From an uncultured Clostridia bacterium (GTDB lineage: Bacteria; Bacillota; Clostridia; TANB77; CAG-508), in NCBI GenBank assembly GCA_948502395.1, contig CAOPES010000002.1, positions 62,001 to 126,000 of the forward strand: a stretch of 64,000 bases of DNA. Direction: 5' to 3'. The position numbers were made by a program, and so were the translations under genes. Positions 9,288 through 19,126 of this stretch are shown piece after piece (positions within the stretch are counted from its first letter, which is position 1; every line of letters starts with the position of its first letter). Below the pieces are notes generated by a model. That model worked only from the letters and a program-made list of their open reading frames with translations. It was not told the origin of the DNA and ran no database searches.

Positions 9288-9316
9288 TTGACTTATTTTT
9301 TGTTTTATAATATTCT
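9288..9316 (+). promoter_or_regulatory. Promoter of the DUF5684 gene
   Basis: TTGACT (9288-9293), a 17-base spacer and TATTCT (9311-9316) precede the AAAGGAGG of the gene at 9348. The -10 is weak. Confidence 0.4.
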
Positions 9317-9347
9317 ATTACCATAAAATAAAAGGAGGTTGATTTTT

Positions 9348-9815
9348 ATGGGATATGATTATTCTAGTTACTACGCAGCTCGTGATTATAGCACTACTGC
9401 ACTTGATACAACATTATTTGGTGCAGCAATGGGAGTAATAATATTTGCTTTATTAGTTGGTCTAGTAATAGGTATTATTCAATTAGTTGCTATGTGGAAA
9501 TTGTACAAAAAAGCTGGTCAAGCTGGTTGGAAATCTATAATTCCAATTTATAATCTTGTTACATTATTCAAAATCGTTGGGCTTTCACCTTGGCTAATAC
9601 TAGTTTATTTACTTGCTATTGTTCCTTTTATAGGATGGATTGCTGGAATTGCTTTAACAGCTATTCTATGCTATAAACTAGCATTATCATTTGGAAAAGA
9701 TATCGGTTGGGCTGTTGGTCTTTATTTCTTAGCACCTATTTTCTACATGATTCTTGCATTTGGAAAATCAGAATATGTCGGACCTGGTGGAGTACAAACA
9801 ACTAACGCAGAATAA
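9348..9815 (+). CDS. DUF5684-family membrane protein
   Basis: The ATG at 9348 follows AAAGGAGGTTGATTTTT. The 155-residue protein has a short Tyr/Ser-rich head and about four membrane helices. It carries the family hallmark MWKLYKKAGQAGWKSIIPIY just after the first helix and a short hydrophilic tail. The family is widespread in Firmicutes, sometimes fused to signal peptidase, and its function is unknown. It is transcribed divergently from hydCBA and followed by a terminator. Confidence 0.75.
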   Translation: MGYDYSSYYAARDYSTTALDTTLFGAAMGVIIFALLVGLVIGIIQLVAMWKLYKKAGQAGWKSIIPIYNLVTLFKIVGLSPWLILVYLLAIVPFIGWIAGIALTAILCYKLALSFGKDIGWAVGLYFLAPIFYMILAFGKSEYVGPGGVQTTNAE

Positions 9816-9819
9816 AACA

Positions 9820-9862
9820 AAAATAGTAACAATCTCAGTTGAAATTGTTACTATTTTGTTAT
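9820..9862. terminator. Bidirectional terminator between DUF5684 gene and cysE
   Basis: AATAGTAACAAT and ATTGTTACTATT form a 12-bp stem, with T-rich flanks on both strands. The recoded stop codon of cysE (9851-9853) lies inside the right arm, as expected for convergent genes sharing one terminator. Confidence 0.75.
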
Positions 9863-10367
9863 TATTCTATTAAATTCTACAACTGTAACATTATTAGGTA
9901 TATCCTTTAAAACCGTTGTATTTGCTCCTATTTTTACATTATTTCCTATTTTTATTGGCCCGAAGTACTTTTGCTCCAGCACCAACCATAACATTATTGC
10001 CTATATCAGGATGTCTTTTATTTTTATCTTTTCCAGTTCCACCCAATGTTGAATTATGATAAATAGTACAATTATTCCCAATTGTCGCAGTTTCACCTAT
10101 AACAATTCCCATTCCATGGTCAATAAAAAGCCTTCTTCCTATTTTTGCCCCTGGATGTATTTCTATACCAGTAAAAAATCTTCCTATTTGAGATACTAAT
10201 CTAGCCAAAAACTTTAATTTATGTCTATATAAGAAATGTGCTAATCTATGAAATACCAAAATATGAAATCCTGGATATAAAATAATTACTTCTAAGATAT
10301 TTCTACTTGCTGGGTCCTTTTTCTTTATATTTTTTGCATCTTCATACAATTCTTTAAAAACTCTCAT
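9851..10367 (-). CDS. cysE: Serine O-acetyltransferase, requires +1 shift at CGG
   Basis: CysE makes O-acetylserine from serine and acetyl-CoA, the first step to cysteine. The start chosen is MRVFKELYEDA behind AAGGTGAT. The left-handed beta-helix hexapeptides are clear (HPGAKIGRRLFIDHGMGIVI, with the catalytic DHG His, then NSTLGGTGKDKNKRHPDIG). The zero frame breaks at codon 136, an in-frame CGG (9960-9962), and stops at 9939. Skipping the C reads CTT-(C)-GGG-CCA-ATA-AAA and restores GPIKIGNNVKIGANTTVLKD, the final helix coils, ending at TAG 9851. The full length is 171 residues, typical of the short EpsC-type enzymes. Confidence 0.88.
9960..9962 (-). other. CGG recoding site 2 (cysE, CGGG read as Gly)
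   Basis: CTT CGG GCC in the zero frame; CTT-C-GGG-CCA after the skip. The residue is the conserved Gly of VLG in the last hexapeptide coils. Confidence 0.78.
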
Positions 10368-10413
10368 ACATATCACCTTTATTTATAATATGCATAAGAG
10401 TTTTATTTTGATA

Positions 10414-11100
10414 TTATGTTTCCGATACTTCATTAACATTTTTTAATGATGTAATTGTTCTTAATAATTCATTTTTCTTAAATCCTTTGTTGTTGTATTC
10501 TCCAACTATTTTTATTACTTCTTCCTCAGTATCTGATTCATCTTTATTTGGTCTTTTAATATTTTTTATTTCTACATTATAATCAGTCAAATTATCTTCT
10601 ATTTCAGCTAATGTTTCTTTTACATTTTTACTAATTTTTACCTTTAATTCTAATATAGAAAAATGGTCTAATCTATCAGAAATTTTATAAGAATAAGATA
10701 AAATAAGATATGCAACTAATGTTGCTACTATTCCACCTAAGTAAAATCCTGCACCAATACTTAATCCAATACAAGTAACTGTTAAAAGCCCTGCTGCTGT
10801 CGTTAATCCTTTTACATTAAAGCCATCTCTTAGAATTGTTCCTGCACCTATAAAACCTATCCCAGATAGTAGTTGAGCAGGTATTCTTGATGGGTCTATA
10901 TCATATAATTCTGACATATATTCTCCACAAATCATTACTAAAACTGCACTTACTCCTACTAATGCATGAGTTCTAAATCCTGCGGGTTTACTCCAAGACG
11001 ACCTTTCTAGCCCTATTATTCCTGCTAACATACATCCTAATATTATTTTTGCAATTGATTGAAACCAAAAAGATGAAGCAATGCTTACTATAACTTCCAT
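10414..11100 (-). CDS. mgtC: MgtC/SapB-family membrane protein
   Basis: The 228-residue protein has the MgtC N-terminal domain: four to five membrane helices with GLERSSWSKPAGFRTHALVGV and the conserved IPAQLLSGIGFIGAGTILRD. A soluble ACT-like C-terminal domain of about 80 residues follows. In pathogens MgtC acts under low magnesium and modulates the F-ATPase; in Clostridia its role is unclear. It stands alone between uvrB and cysE. Confidence 0.85.
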   Translation of the reverse strand: MEVIVSIASSFWFQSIAKIILGCMLAGIIGLERSSWSKPAGFRTHALVGVSAVLVMICGEYMSELYDIDPSRIPAQLLSGIGFIGAGTILRDGFNVKGLTTAAGLLTVTCIGLSIGAGFYLGGIVATLVAYLILSYSYKISDRLDHFSILELKVKISKNVKETLAEIEDNLTDYNVEIKNIKRPNKDESDTEEEVIKIVGEYNNKGFKKNELLRTITSLKNVNEVSET

Positions 11101-11165
11101 TTTTATCCCCTTCTATCCTTATTTTCTATATTTAAAATTTAACATACTTTATCCTAAAAGTAAAG

Positions 11166-13129
11166 TTAATCTTGTATCAATTTTTCAAGTTCTCTAATTT
11201 TATCCCTAAGCTCTGCTGCTTTTTCAAATTCCATTTGTGCAGCATATGTTAGCATTTCATCTGTTAATTTTTCTATTGTTACTCTTATATCTTCATCTTT
11301 TTCTAATTTATATTCTACTCCTATATCGTCTACTTTCGTTATAGATATCGTGTCTCTTACAGATTTATTAATTGTTTTTGGTTTAATATTATGTTTTTTA
11401 TTGTATTCTTCTTGAATCTTTCTTCTTCTATTTGTTTCAGATATAGCTTTATCCATAGAATCCGTTAGTTCGTCTGCATACATTATAACTGTTCCATCTG
11501 TATTCCTAGCAGCACGTCCAATTGTTTGAATTAGTGACCTTTCTGAACGTAAGAAACCTTCCTTATCAGCATCTAATATTGCAACTAATGATACTTCTGG
11601 AATGTCTAAACCTTCCCTTAGAAGATTGATTCCAACTAAAACATCAAATTCTCCGAAGTCTTAAATTACGTATAATTTCCATTCTTTCTAGTGCCTTTGT
11701 TCCAGAATGCATATAATTTACTTTAATATCTAATTTTTTTAAATATTCTGTCAAATCTTCTGCCATTTTCTTTGTTAGGGTTGTTACTAGCACTCTTTCT
11801 TTTTTCTCAACTCTTATTCTAATTTGTTCTATCAAGTCATCTATTTGATTTTCAACAGGCTTTACTTCTATTTTAGGGTCTAATAAACCTGTTGGTCTTA
11901 TAATTTGCTCTACAACATTGTCTTTTGCATGTTCTTTTTCATAATCTGCTGGCGTTGCACTAACAAATACTACTTGGTTTATTCTCTTTTCAAATTCTTC
12001 GAATTTTAATGGTCTATTGTCAAATGCTGACGGAAGTCTGAAACCATAATTTATTAACGATTCTTTTCTTGCTCTATCACCATTATACATTGCCTTTACT
12101 TGTGGTATTGTTGCATGAGATTCATCTATTAACAGTAAAAAGTCATCTGGAAAATAGTCAAACAATGTATATGGCGGACTTCCTTCTTCTCTTCCACTTA
12201 TGTGTCTTGAATAGTTTTCTATTCCCGAACAAAATCCTGTTTCTTTCATCATTTCCATATCAAAATTTGTTCTTTCTTCTATTCTTTGAGCTTCGATTAA
12301 CTTGTTTTTAGACTTGAAATATTTAACTCTTTCTTGCATTTCCTTTTCAATTGTTCCTAAAGCTCGTTCCATTTTATCTCTTGTTGTAACATAATGTGAT
12401 GCTGGCGAAATTAGGATATGTTTTCTTGTTCCTACCGCTTTTCCTGTTAATGGGTTTATTTCTGTTATTTTTTCAATTTCATCTCCCCAGAATTCAACTC
12501 TTACTGCGGATTCTGATTGATCAGATGGATATATTTCAACTATATCACCTTTGGCTCTAAATGTTCCCCTTTTAAAGTCAATTTCATTTCTTGTATATTG
12601 CATTGTTATTAATTTTTTTAATACTTGGTCTCTTGATTTGTTCATTCCTGCTCGTAATGATAACATCATTTCTTGATAGTCAACAGGATCTCCTAATCCA
12701 TATATGCATGAAACTGATGCAACTATTATTACATCTTTGGTTTCAAATAATGATAGTGTTGCAGAGTGTCTTAGCTTGTCTATTTCTTCATTTATTGATG
12801 AGTCTTTTTCTATATATGTATCTGTTGATGGTATATAACTTTCAGGTTGGTAATAGTCATAATAGCTAACAAAGTACTCTACGTTATTCTCAGGGAAGAA
12901 CTCTTTGAATTCTGAGTATAATTGCCCTGCAAGTGTTTTGTTATGTGCTAAAACTAGCGTTGGTTTTTGCACTTTTTGTATTATATTTGCCATTGTGAAA
13001 GTTTTCCCGAGATCCTGTAACTCCAAGTAAAGTCTGAAATTTCTTACCTTCTTGGATCCCTTTACTTAAATATTCTATTGCTTGTGGTTGGTCGCCTGTT
13101 GGCTTGTAATCTGAATGTAATTTAAACAT
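11166..13129 (-). CDS. uvrB: Excinuclease ABC subunit B, requires two +1 shifts at CGG
   Basis: UvrB is the damage-verifying helicase-like subunit of nucleotide excision repair. ATG 13129 follows AAGGAGAAGAT. Three overlapping frames together give one complete UvrB of 653 residues. The first shift is at CGG 13007-13009: TCT-(C)-GGG-AAA restores GVTGSGKTFTMAN, the Walker A loop, with Gly41. The second is at CGG 11653-11655: CTT-(C)-GGA-GAA restores RNLRLGEFDVLVGINLLREG of helicase motif V with Gly492. The beta-hairpin (YYDYYQPESYIP), DEAD-like DESH motif, motif VI IQTIGRAARN and the C-terminal UVR coiled coil are all present. Without both shifts there is no functional product. Confidence 0.93.
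11653..11655 (-). other. CGG recoding site 3 (uvrB motif V region, CGGA read as Gly)
   Basis: CTT CGG AGA ATT TGA in the preceding frame; CTT-C-GGA-GAA-TTT after the skip. The Gly of LRLGEFDVLVG is nearly invariant in UvrB. Confidence 0.8.
13007..13009 (-). other. CGG recoding site 4 (uvrB Walker A, CGGG read as Gly)
   Basis: TCT CGG GAA AAC in the zero frame; TCT-C-GGG-AAA-ACT after the skip. The restored Gly is the invariant one before Lys in the Walker A motif. Confidence 0.82.
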
Positions 13130-13147
13130 ATCTTCTCCTTTTTATTT

Positions 13148-13180
13148 AAAAAGAACACAATTATAATATAATTGTGCCCA
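13148..13180 (-). terminator. Terminator between the small orphan gene and uvrB
   Basis: GGGCACAATTATA and TATAATTGTGTTC pair and are followed by a T-run on the minus strand. The inner TATAAT may also serve as a uvrB promoter -10. Confidence 0.6.
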
Positions 13181-13193
13181 TTTTCTTTAATAA

Positions 13194-13424
13194 TCAATAT
13201 TTATACTTACTAAAGAATGTTCGATAATCCATATAATACTCTTCTGAATTACCTTCATCATCTTGAACTAAAATTTGAATTTGTTCTTCATCCCATATTT
13301 TCGCCCAAAATGATATTCCAAAGTTTTCATACATTTGAAGTTTCCCACTTTTTGGGAAAACTTGAATGTACGTATCTTCGTTTAGATGTTTCCGGATAGC
13401 TTTGTTAATCGTTTCTTGCTTCAT
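13194..13424 (-). CDS. Small orphan protein with an in-frame, unshifted CGG
   Basis: The start MKQETINKAIRKHL at 13424 follows GGGGGA with a 7-base spacing. The 76-residue product is soluble and acidic, with aromatic residues (FGISFWAKIW and EEYYMDYRTFF). I do not recognise the family. Codon 11 is CGG (13392-13394) and must be read without a shift, because a +1 shift would reach TAA after Gly-Asn-Ile. Its only other Arg codon is CGA, so it uses no AGA, unlike its neighbours. That hints at foreign origin, or a gene poorly expressed in a host that recodes CGG. Confidence 0.6.
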   Translation of the reverse strand: MKQETINKAIRKHLNEDTYIQVFPKSGKLQMYENFGISFWAKIWDEEQIQILVQDDEGNSEEYYMDYRTFFSKYKY

Positions 13425-13525
13425 ATAATAATCCCCCGTAGCCTTTTGGCCATTGTTTGCATTATTATAACATATATTTACATACTTGACAAGCATTATA
13501 TATTTTAATATTTCTTACCGCATTT

Positions 13526-14407
13526 TTAGTCAATATTTATTAATTCATATTCCCTTGTTCCAAATCCAAGTTTAGCAGATGCTTCTATTGTATGCACTCC
13601 GTGTTGTCTTTCCACTCTTTCTACAAAATGATTTCTTCCTGGGTCTTCTGAATTGTACACCAAGTCAATACAAGCTTGGTCTATTGCAATTGGGTCTAAA
13701 CTTGCAAGAATTCCAATATCTTTCATACATGGATCTTCTGCAACTGCACAACAGTCACAGTCAACTGACAAATTACACATTATATTTATATACACAATAT
13801 TACCTTTGAAAAAGTCTACTACTGATTTTGCACTATCTGCCATTGCTTCTAAGAATTTATCTTGTTCTGCTACATTTTCCCATAATTTATATTGGTCTTT
13901 TGTTTGACCTGCTGTGTGTATCCAAGCTTTCCCTGCTGATGAACCACATCCAATTGATAATTGTTTTATTGCTCCACCATATCCACCCATTGGATGCCCT
14001 TTGAAGTGTGATAGTACTAACATTGAATCATAGTTTTCCATATTCTTTCCAACATAATTTTTGTTGATTACTTTGCCATTTGGAATATCTAGTTCTAAGT
14101 CTTCTTTTTCATCCATAATGTCTACATCAAAGTATTTATTCCATCCATGTTCTTTCATTAATTCTTTATGTTTTTCTGTTGAATTTCTTGCTCCTTCATA
14201 AGCTGTATTACATTCAACAACTGTTCCTTTTACTTTTTCTACTATTGCTTTTACAAATTCAGGTTTTATATAGTTTTGGTTTCCTTTTTCTCCTGAGTGT
14301 AATTTTACCGCAACTTTTCCTGGTAGTTCTTTTCCTAGTGTTTCATACATTTTCACAACACTTTCTGGTGTTATTTCTTTACTAAAATAAACTTTTGCTT
14401 TTTCCAT
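13526..14407 (-). CDS. DUF362 domain protein
   Basis: This 293-residue protein matches the DUF362 layout: VAVKLHSGEKGN near the start, the LVLSHFKGHPMGGYGGAIKQ motif in the middle and the end region ILASLDPIAIDQACIDLV. Cysteines cluster in CNLSVDCDCCAVAEDPC, possibly for an iron-sulfur cluster. Longer relatives carry a ferredoxin domain after this region; here it is absent. The reaction is not established for the family. Confidence 0.8.
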   Translation of the reverse strand: MEKAKVYFSKEITPESVVKMYETLGKELPGKVAVKLHSGEKGNQNYIKPEFVKAIVEKVKGTVVECNTAYEGARNSTEKHKELMKEHGWNKYFDVDIMDEKEDLELDIPNGKVINKNYVGKNMENYDSMLVLSHFKGHPMGGYGGAIKQLSIGCGSSAGKAWIHTAGQTKDQYKLWENVAEQDKFLEAMADSAKSVVDFFKGNIVYINIMCNLSVDCDCCAVAEDPCMKDIGILASLDPIAIDQACIDLVYNSEDPGRNHFVERVERQHGVHTIEASAKLGFGTREYELINID

Positions 14408-14452
14408 TTTTTCTCATCCTTTCTTTTTCCAATTTCGCATATATTATATATA

Positions 14453-16350
14453 TTATTCAGATATTTTGCAATAATTTTTGAAGTCTTTCTGAAATTCAAA
14501 TTTTATACTATCTCCACCATTATAATCGCCATCAGAACCTTGTCCTATTTCTAAATAATATTTCTCATTTTCTTTAATTGGTAATTCGTAATAATCATAT
14601 ATTTCTTCTTGAAAGCTACCATCTGTTATTTTTAATACTGAAAATGTATTTCCGCCATCTCGAGTAATGTATAAATCCGAATCTTCTCTTGCAATAGACG
14701 GCATTGTTAAAAATCCTAAATTCTCATCAAAAAATCGTATTTCACTACTAGCTCTAAAATGTTCTTCACCTTCGGGCCCAATCCCTTTATTGATTATTTG
14801 CCAAGTTTCTCCTCCATCTACTGTTTTACTTATACACCCAGTCGCTAATCCAACAGTTATATCCTTGTATAAAAGCATATAACCTAAACTTTGATTAACA
14901 AATTGTAAATCTTGCACAGAAGTATTATCTGGTAATTCTATTGTTTTCCAAGTCGCTCCCATAGTATTTGAATATATTAAGTATGATTTTGGATATTTTT
15001 GATATGCAAAAAAAGTTTTTTCTCTATTTATTTGATATGCATTTTTCTTGAACTCTTCAATATCGCTAAAATCTCCTGGAACTTCTATAACATTTCTTCC
15101 GTCATAACTAATATATAATATACCTTCATCGATTTCGTAGTCATTTTCTCTTGGAGATATTCCATTGTATACGCTATTATCCAAATCTCCCTTATAATTT
15201 ATACATCTCAACTTTTCAGTAATAGTTTTTTCCATCCTCACTTCGCATAAAGTAATTGTTCCACCATCATCGATAATATCTACTTTTTCATTTAATTTAC
15301 AATCTTCGTTTAATGCTATAACATATTTAGGTTGTTTATCTTTATATAATACAAGTGCAGTTGTTCCGAATTGCTTATATTCATTATGTTCAAATAACTC
15401 TTTTTTCCCATTTTTGCGTATTATAATCCCCTTACTATTTTCTTTTAATATAGTATTTGAACCGTTTATCTACTTGCCAGCTTCCTTCTAATGTTGGTGC
15501 AACATCGTAATATGATATACTATTTTCTCTATCACCATAGGTTGCTATAAATACCCTTAAATCTCCACTATTATTTTTATATGTAACACTGCAAATATCA
15601 CTTGTCAACCACTGTGTTTTGATTCTTCCGTTTGCTTCTTCACCAAATTGTTCTTGTTTCCTAGCAAATATAATGAATTTACTTCTGTAAAAACTTACTG
15701 CTCCTGTATCTTTGTTTTGTTTTAAAACTAGTTCGCTTGAAAAATCGTTTGAAAAACTTATAATAGATTTATTTTGTATTCCATTGTTTAGCATAAAAAC
15801 TATATTAACACTAGTTAATATGAAACATATTACACTTATAATTATATTTTTTGTTTTATTTTTCTTCCCTATTATAAGCAATAAGTATGTTGCAGATAAT
15901 ATTATAATTTCATTAATTATATATAATAAGCTATCAATTATGTATTCATATTCTTTATTTTTAATAATGAATATATATCCTACTTGCACTACTATACAAA
16001 GTATAAACAATATTCCTGATATAATTCCGCACTATCTTTTTTGTTTTTCTTTTTAATTGTTCTTTTTTTTGTTGTTTTTTAGTTATACTTTCAATTGTTT
16101 CTTGTATTACTTTTTCGATATCAATTTTTTTCTCTTTTTCGCCACGCTCACCGTGTAAAATTTCAGTTACACTTACATCAAATATTTCTGATATTGAATT
16201 TAAAATTGTTATGTCTGGAAAGCTCAATCCTCTTTCCCATTTTGATATTGCTTTGTCTGTTAAGTATAGTTTTTCTGCCAATTCTTTTTGTGTCATATTT
16301 TTTTCTTTGCGTAATTCTTTTATAAATTTACCAAATTTTAAATTATCCAT
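14453..16350 (-). CDS. HTH-membrane-beta-propeller protein, requires two +1 shifts at CGG
   Basis: Three frames join into one 631-residue protein through two CGG sites. Residues 1-70 are an XRE helix-turn-helix (MTQKELAEKLYLTDKAISKW). A Lys-rich linker leads to CGG 16027-16029, where GTG-(C)-GGA-ATT joins straight into the first of about three membrane helices (roughly residues 108-185). At CGG 15462-15464, AAA-(C)-GGT-TCA joins the second part to the third. The C-terminal half holds BNR/Ycf48-like repeats (GATWKTIEL, DGGETWQI, DGGNTF), probably outside the cell. The inferred role is membrane-anchored one-component sensing. The unbroken reading after both skips is strong evidence for one gene. 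Confidence 0.82.
15462..15464 (-). other. CGG recoding site 5 (HTH-membrane gene, CGGT read as Gly)
   Basis: GAT AAA CGG TTC in the previous frame; GAT-AAA-C-GGT-TCA-AAT after the skip. The new frame then stays open for 336 codons to the stop at 14453. Confidence 0.75.
16027..16029 (-). other. CGG recoding site 6 (HTH-membrane gene, CGGA read as Gly)
   Basis: ATA GTG CGG AAT in the zero frame; GTG-C-GGA-ATT-ATA-TCA after the skip, leading directly into a membrane helix. Confidence 0.75.
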
Positions 16351-16457
16351 TTTTTGCTCCTTTCATTATCGCAAAATTTTAATCATTTGCTTGGGAAAAG
16401 TTTATCATTCATTCAATTTTCGTTCAATCGACTGTTAGTAGAATTTGCTTAACTTCC

Positions 16458-17342
16458 CTATTTGTTCGCATTTCTTATAATAAAATTTATAATCTGTTTT
16501 GCTAGTTCTTTTATTCTGCCTTTGTATCCATGGTCTGCACCATCAATAAAATTTATATCTTTATTTGGATTTTTTATTATATTATTAAGCATATCAACTA
16601 AATCTTGTGCATTTTGCAATATCATTTCATTAACATTTCCCCATCTCATAAATAATGGAACATCAATATTATTTAATATTTTTAACTCCTTATCTTTGCC
16701 ATAACTTGCAAAATCTATTTCTTTGTTATCTCTTGCATAACACAAAAACGTCTTTACACTTACTGGATGTATAAACGACTCTTTTGGCATCAATTCATTT
16801 TGTTTGCCATCTTGTTCTAATTTTTTTGCATATTCTATATAGCTATTTAGCTTGTCCCCTAAAAATAAATTTAGCGTACTTGGTATGTCTACTAGTGACA
16901 ATAATATTATTCCTTTTATATTATTTAAAATATCATTTTCTTCTTTTTTTAGTTTGTTGTATGTATATACTATTTTAGTACAACCTAAGCTATGTCCTTG
17001 TAAATATATTTCGTCATAACCTAGATTTTTTAGCATTAAAATTGCTCCTGTTATATCTTGATATCCTTCTAGTACGTCTTCATAGCTAGTTCCACCCAAT
17101 AGTTTCTTTCCGTCTGTATTTCTTTTTATGTATTTCACAAGTTCGCTTCCCCTATTATTGAAACATAAATAATCTATATCGTTCTTATTTGCATATTTGG
17201 CTATTATTTCATCTCTTTCTTTCATGCAGTTACTACTCATCCCATGTACTGCAAGTATAATTTTTTTAGTTGGTGTTTTGCAATTGTATAGTATTCCATT
17301 TAGTTCTATTCCATCAGTTGCTAAAAAATTTATTAATTTCAT
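16458..17342 (-). CDS. Alpha/beta-hydrolase
   Basis: The 294-residue protein has the hydrolase fold landmarks: an oxyanion-hole loop AVHGMSSN near residue 33, the nucleophile elbow GHSLGCTK (Ser near 116) and a late GADHGYKG catalytic His. It resembles DUF1749-type serine esterases. Its start overlaps the stop of the 2'-5' RNA ligase-like gene by 4 bases (ATGA), so the two are translationally coupled. The substrate is unknown. Confidence 0.8.
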   Translation of the reverse strand: MKLINFLATDGIELNGILYNCKTPTKKIILAVHGMSSNCMKERDEIIAKYANKNDIDYLCFNNRGSELVKYIKRNTDGKKLLGGTSYEDVLEGYQDITGAILMLKNLGYDEIYLQGHSLGCTKIVYTYNKLKKEENDILNNIKGIILLSLVDIPSTLNLFLGDKLNSYIEYAKKLEQDGKQNELMPKESFIHPVSVKTFLCYARDNKEIDFASYGKDKELKILNNIDVPLFMRWGNVNEMILQNAQDLVDMLNNIIKNPNKDINFIDGADHGYKGRIKELAKQIINFIIRNANK

Positions 17343-17866
17343 TGTTTTTTCTTTCCTCCTAGTTCTATTTTGAATTCTATTATTGACTCTTCATTTTTTC
17401 CTATGCTCTCAACAATTATATTTTCTATTGTTGTTTCAAAAGTCTCATTTAAAGTTATATTTGTGTCTATTTTATTTACTGTCCCTAATGTGATATGTGG
17501 TATATAATTGGATGGTTTAGGAATTTTTAATACTTTCTCATAAATGTCTTTATGAATATTTTTTATAGTCTCATTTCCTTCATTTATATTAAAAAAAATA
17601 TAGTATTTATTTACTCTTTGGTCTTTTGAAAACGAAATACCTTCACAAGTTATATCTATTTTTTCATATTTTCTTAATATTTGTTCTAATTGTTCTTTTA
17701 ATCTTTCATTTGAAATTGGTAAGTCAAAAGGAAATACCAGTGTGATATGTGGTGGTATTATATTTGCTAATTCATCATATTTATTTCTTATTGTTTGTAT
17801 TTTTTCTATTTCTTTAAAGCTTGGGAATATTAATATATCCCTTTTTCCTGCATTTATGTAATTCAT
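17339..17866 (-). CDS. 2'-5' RNA ligase / 2H phosphoesterase family protein
   Basis: The two HxTx motifs of the 2H phosphoesterase superfamily are present in this 175-residue protein, as PPHITLVFPF and YIPHITLGTV. The family includes LigT/ThpR and YjcG-type enzymes acting on cyclic phosphates or 2'-5' bonds. The gene is the first of a two-gene unit with the hydrolase at 16458. Confidence 0.82.
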   Translation of the reverse strand: MNYINAGKRDILIFPSFKEIEKIQTIRNKYDELANIIPPHITLVFPFDLPISNERLKEQLEQILRKYEKIDITCEGISFSKDQRVNKYYIFFNINEGNETIKNIHKDIYEKVLKIPKPSNYIPHITLGTVNKIDTNITLNETFETTIENIIVESIGKNEESIIEFKIELGGKKKQ

Positions 17867-17952
17867 TTTTGCTCCTTTATTTCTTTCTATATGGTATTAA
17901 TATATCATACTTTTACTTTCTTCTCAATTATATTTACATTTTTTAATACAAT

Positions 17953-17977
17953 AATCCCCCAGTACAACTGAGGGATT
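17953..17977 (-). terminator. Intrinsic terminator after the AdoHcyase-like gene
   Basis: AATCCCTCAG, a 5-base loop and CTGGGGGATT form a stem on the minus strand, followed by a moderately T-rich stretch. Confidence 0.6.
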
Positions 17978-18067
17978 ACTCTTAAATTATGAAAAATGTC
18001 ATATTTATTAAAGTACACATATTATTAATTGCCTTTCTAAATATTCCATAGTATTACTCCTAATAAA

Positions 18068-19021
18068 CTAAAACCTTCCTTTTTTAAAAATATTAAGCCA
18101 AATACTACCAATCTTTTGTTTAGTATAATAATCTAATTCTAATATTTTATTAATTTCTATCAAATTTTTATTTTCTAGTAATAGTTGTGCAGATACAAGC
18201 ATTTCACTTCTAACTAAATGTATAAAATTATCCATAACAGCATTATGTAAAAAATTAACTGCATTACCTTTTCTAACCAAATAAAAAAAGTTATTATTAT
18301 TACTATATTTAAATATATGTTTTTTTACTTCTTCAATATCATATTCGGTTTCTAAAAAAATATATGAACCATTTTTCAATTTACGGAAATCATGTATATT
18401 TAATGAATGATTTCCTGTTGCTAGAAATAGAACATCTGAGTTAGTCAAAATATCTCTCTTATTATTTATATCACACATTCTATTAAAAGCTTCTATTTGT
18501 TTTATTGGATTACAATCATATACCGTTGGCTTAATTCCCATTTGCAACAAATGTCTCCCTATAGAAGATCCTATTTTCCCATATCCTAAAATTCCACAAT
18601 TCATATATTCCAAAACTTTTCCGACATTTCTTAATATTGCATCTGCCGAAAAAACTATAGATTCTCCTACTAAGTAATCTTCATTTTCTTTTAAAACACT
18701 TCTAGCTACAGATAAAATCTTAGTATTTGAATTTATATTTTCATATTTTTGATATCCATTTTCTGTATCTTCTATTATAAATTTAATCTTCCTAGATATG
18801 AATTTATGTTTTATAATAAATTGAGAAAAATATCCTCCAATATCAAATATAATTATATCCTTTTCAGAATTTTTTATAATTTCTTGCAGTTCCATATTTG
18901 AATTTATTTCTTCTCTTGTTATTGGCAAAAAATCATACTCCTCTTTTATTTGATTCATAGTTTCACTGTCTATAGAGTCAGGTTTTGGAATTATTTTCAG
19001 TATTGGACATACTGAATTCAA
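18068..19021 (-). CDS. S-adenosylhomocysteinase-like NAD-binding protein, start unclear
   Basis: The Rossmann motif CGILGYGKIGSSIGRHLL is in the middle, preceded by IIEDTENGYQKYE, as in AdoHcy hydrolase relatives. The first start-like codon is TTG at 19021, but the same frame remains open upstream to the TAA of the Nudix gene (19127-19129). The extra translation (NYNSIVVSHIIPDCKEYLEA) looks like true family sequence. It contains no ATG, GTG or ribosome site, so the natural start is either a rare codon or readthrough from the Nudix gene. The catalytic residues for AdoHcy hydrolysis are not clear to me; it may be a dehydrogenase relative. Confidence 0.65.
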   Translation of the reverse strand: MNSVCPILKIIPKPDSIDSETMNQIKEEYDFLPITREEINSNMELQEIIKNSEKDIIIFDIGGYFSQFIIKHKFISRKIKFIIEDTENGYQKYENINSNTKILSVARSVLKENEDYLVGESIVFSADAILRNVGKVLEYMNCGILGYGKIGSSIGRHLLQMGIKPTVYDCNPIKQIEAFNRMCDINNKRDILTNSDVLFLATGNHSLNIHDFRKLKNGSYIFLETEYDIEEVKKHIFKYSNNNNFFYLVRKGNAVNFLHNAVMDNFIHLVRSEMLVSAQLLLENKNLIEINKILELDYYTKQKIGSIWLNIFKKGRF

Positions 19022-19126
19022 AGCTTCTAGATATTCTTTACAATCTGGTATAATATGACTTACTACAATACTATTATAATTTTTTAAATTTATATTAAAA
19101 TCACTTATTATTTTATTATAATATCT

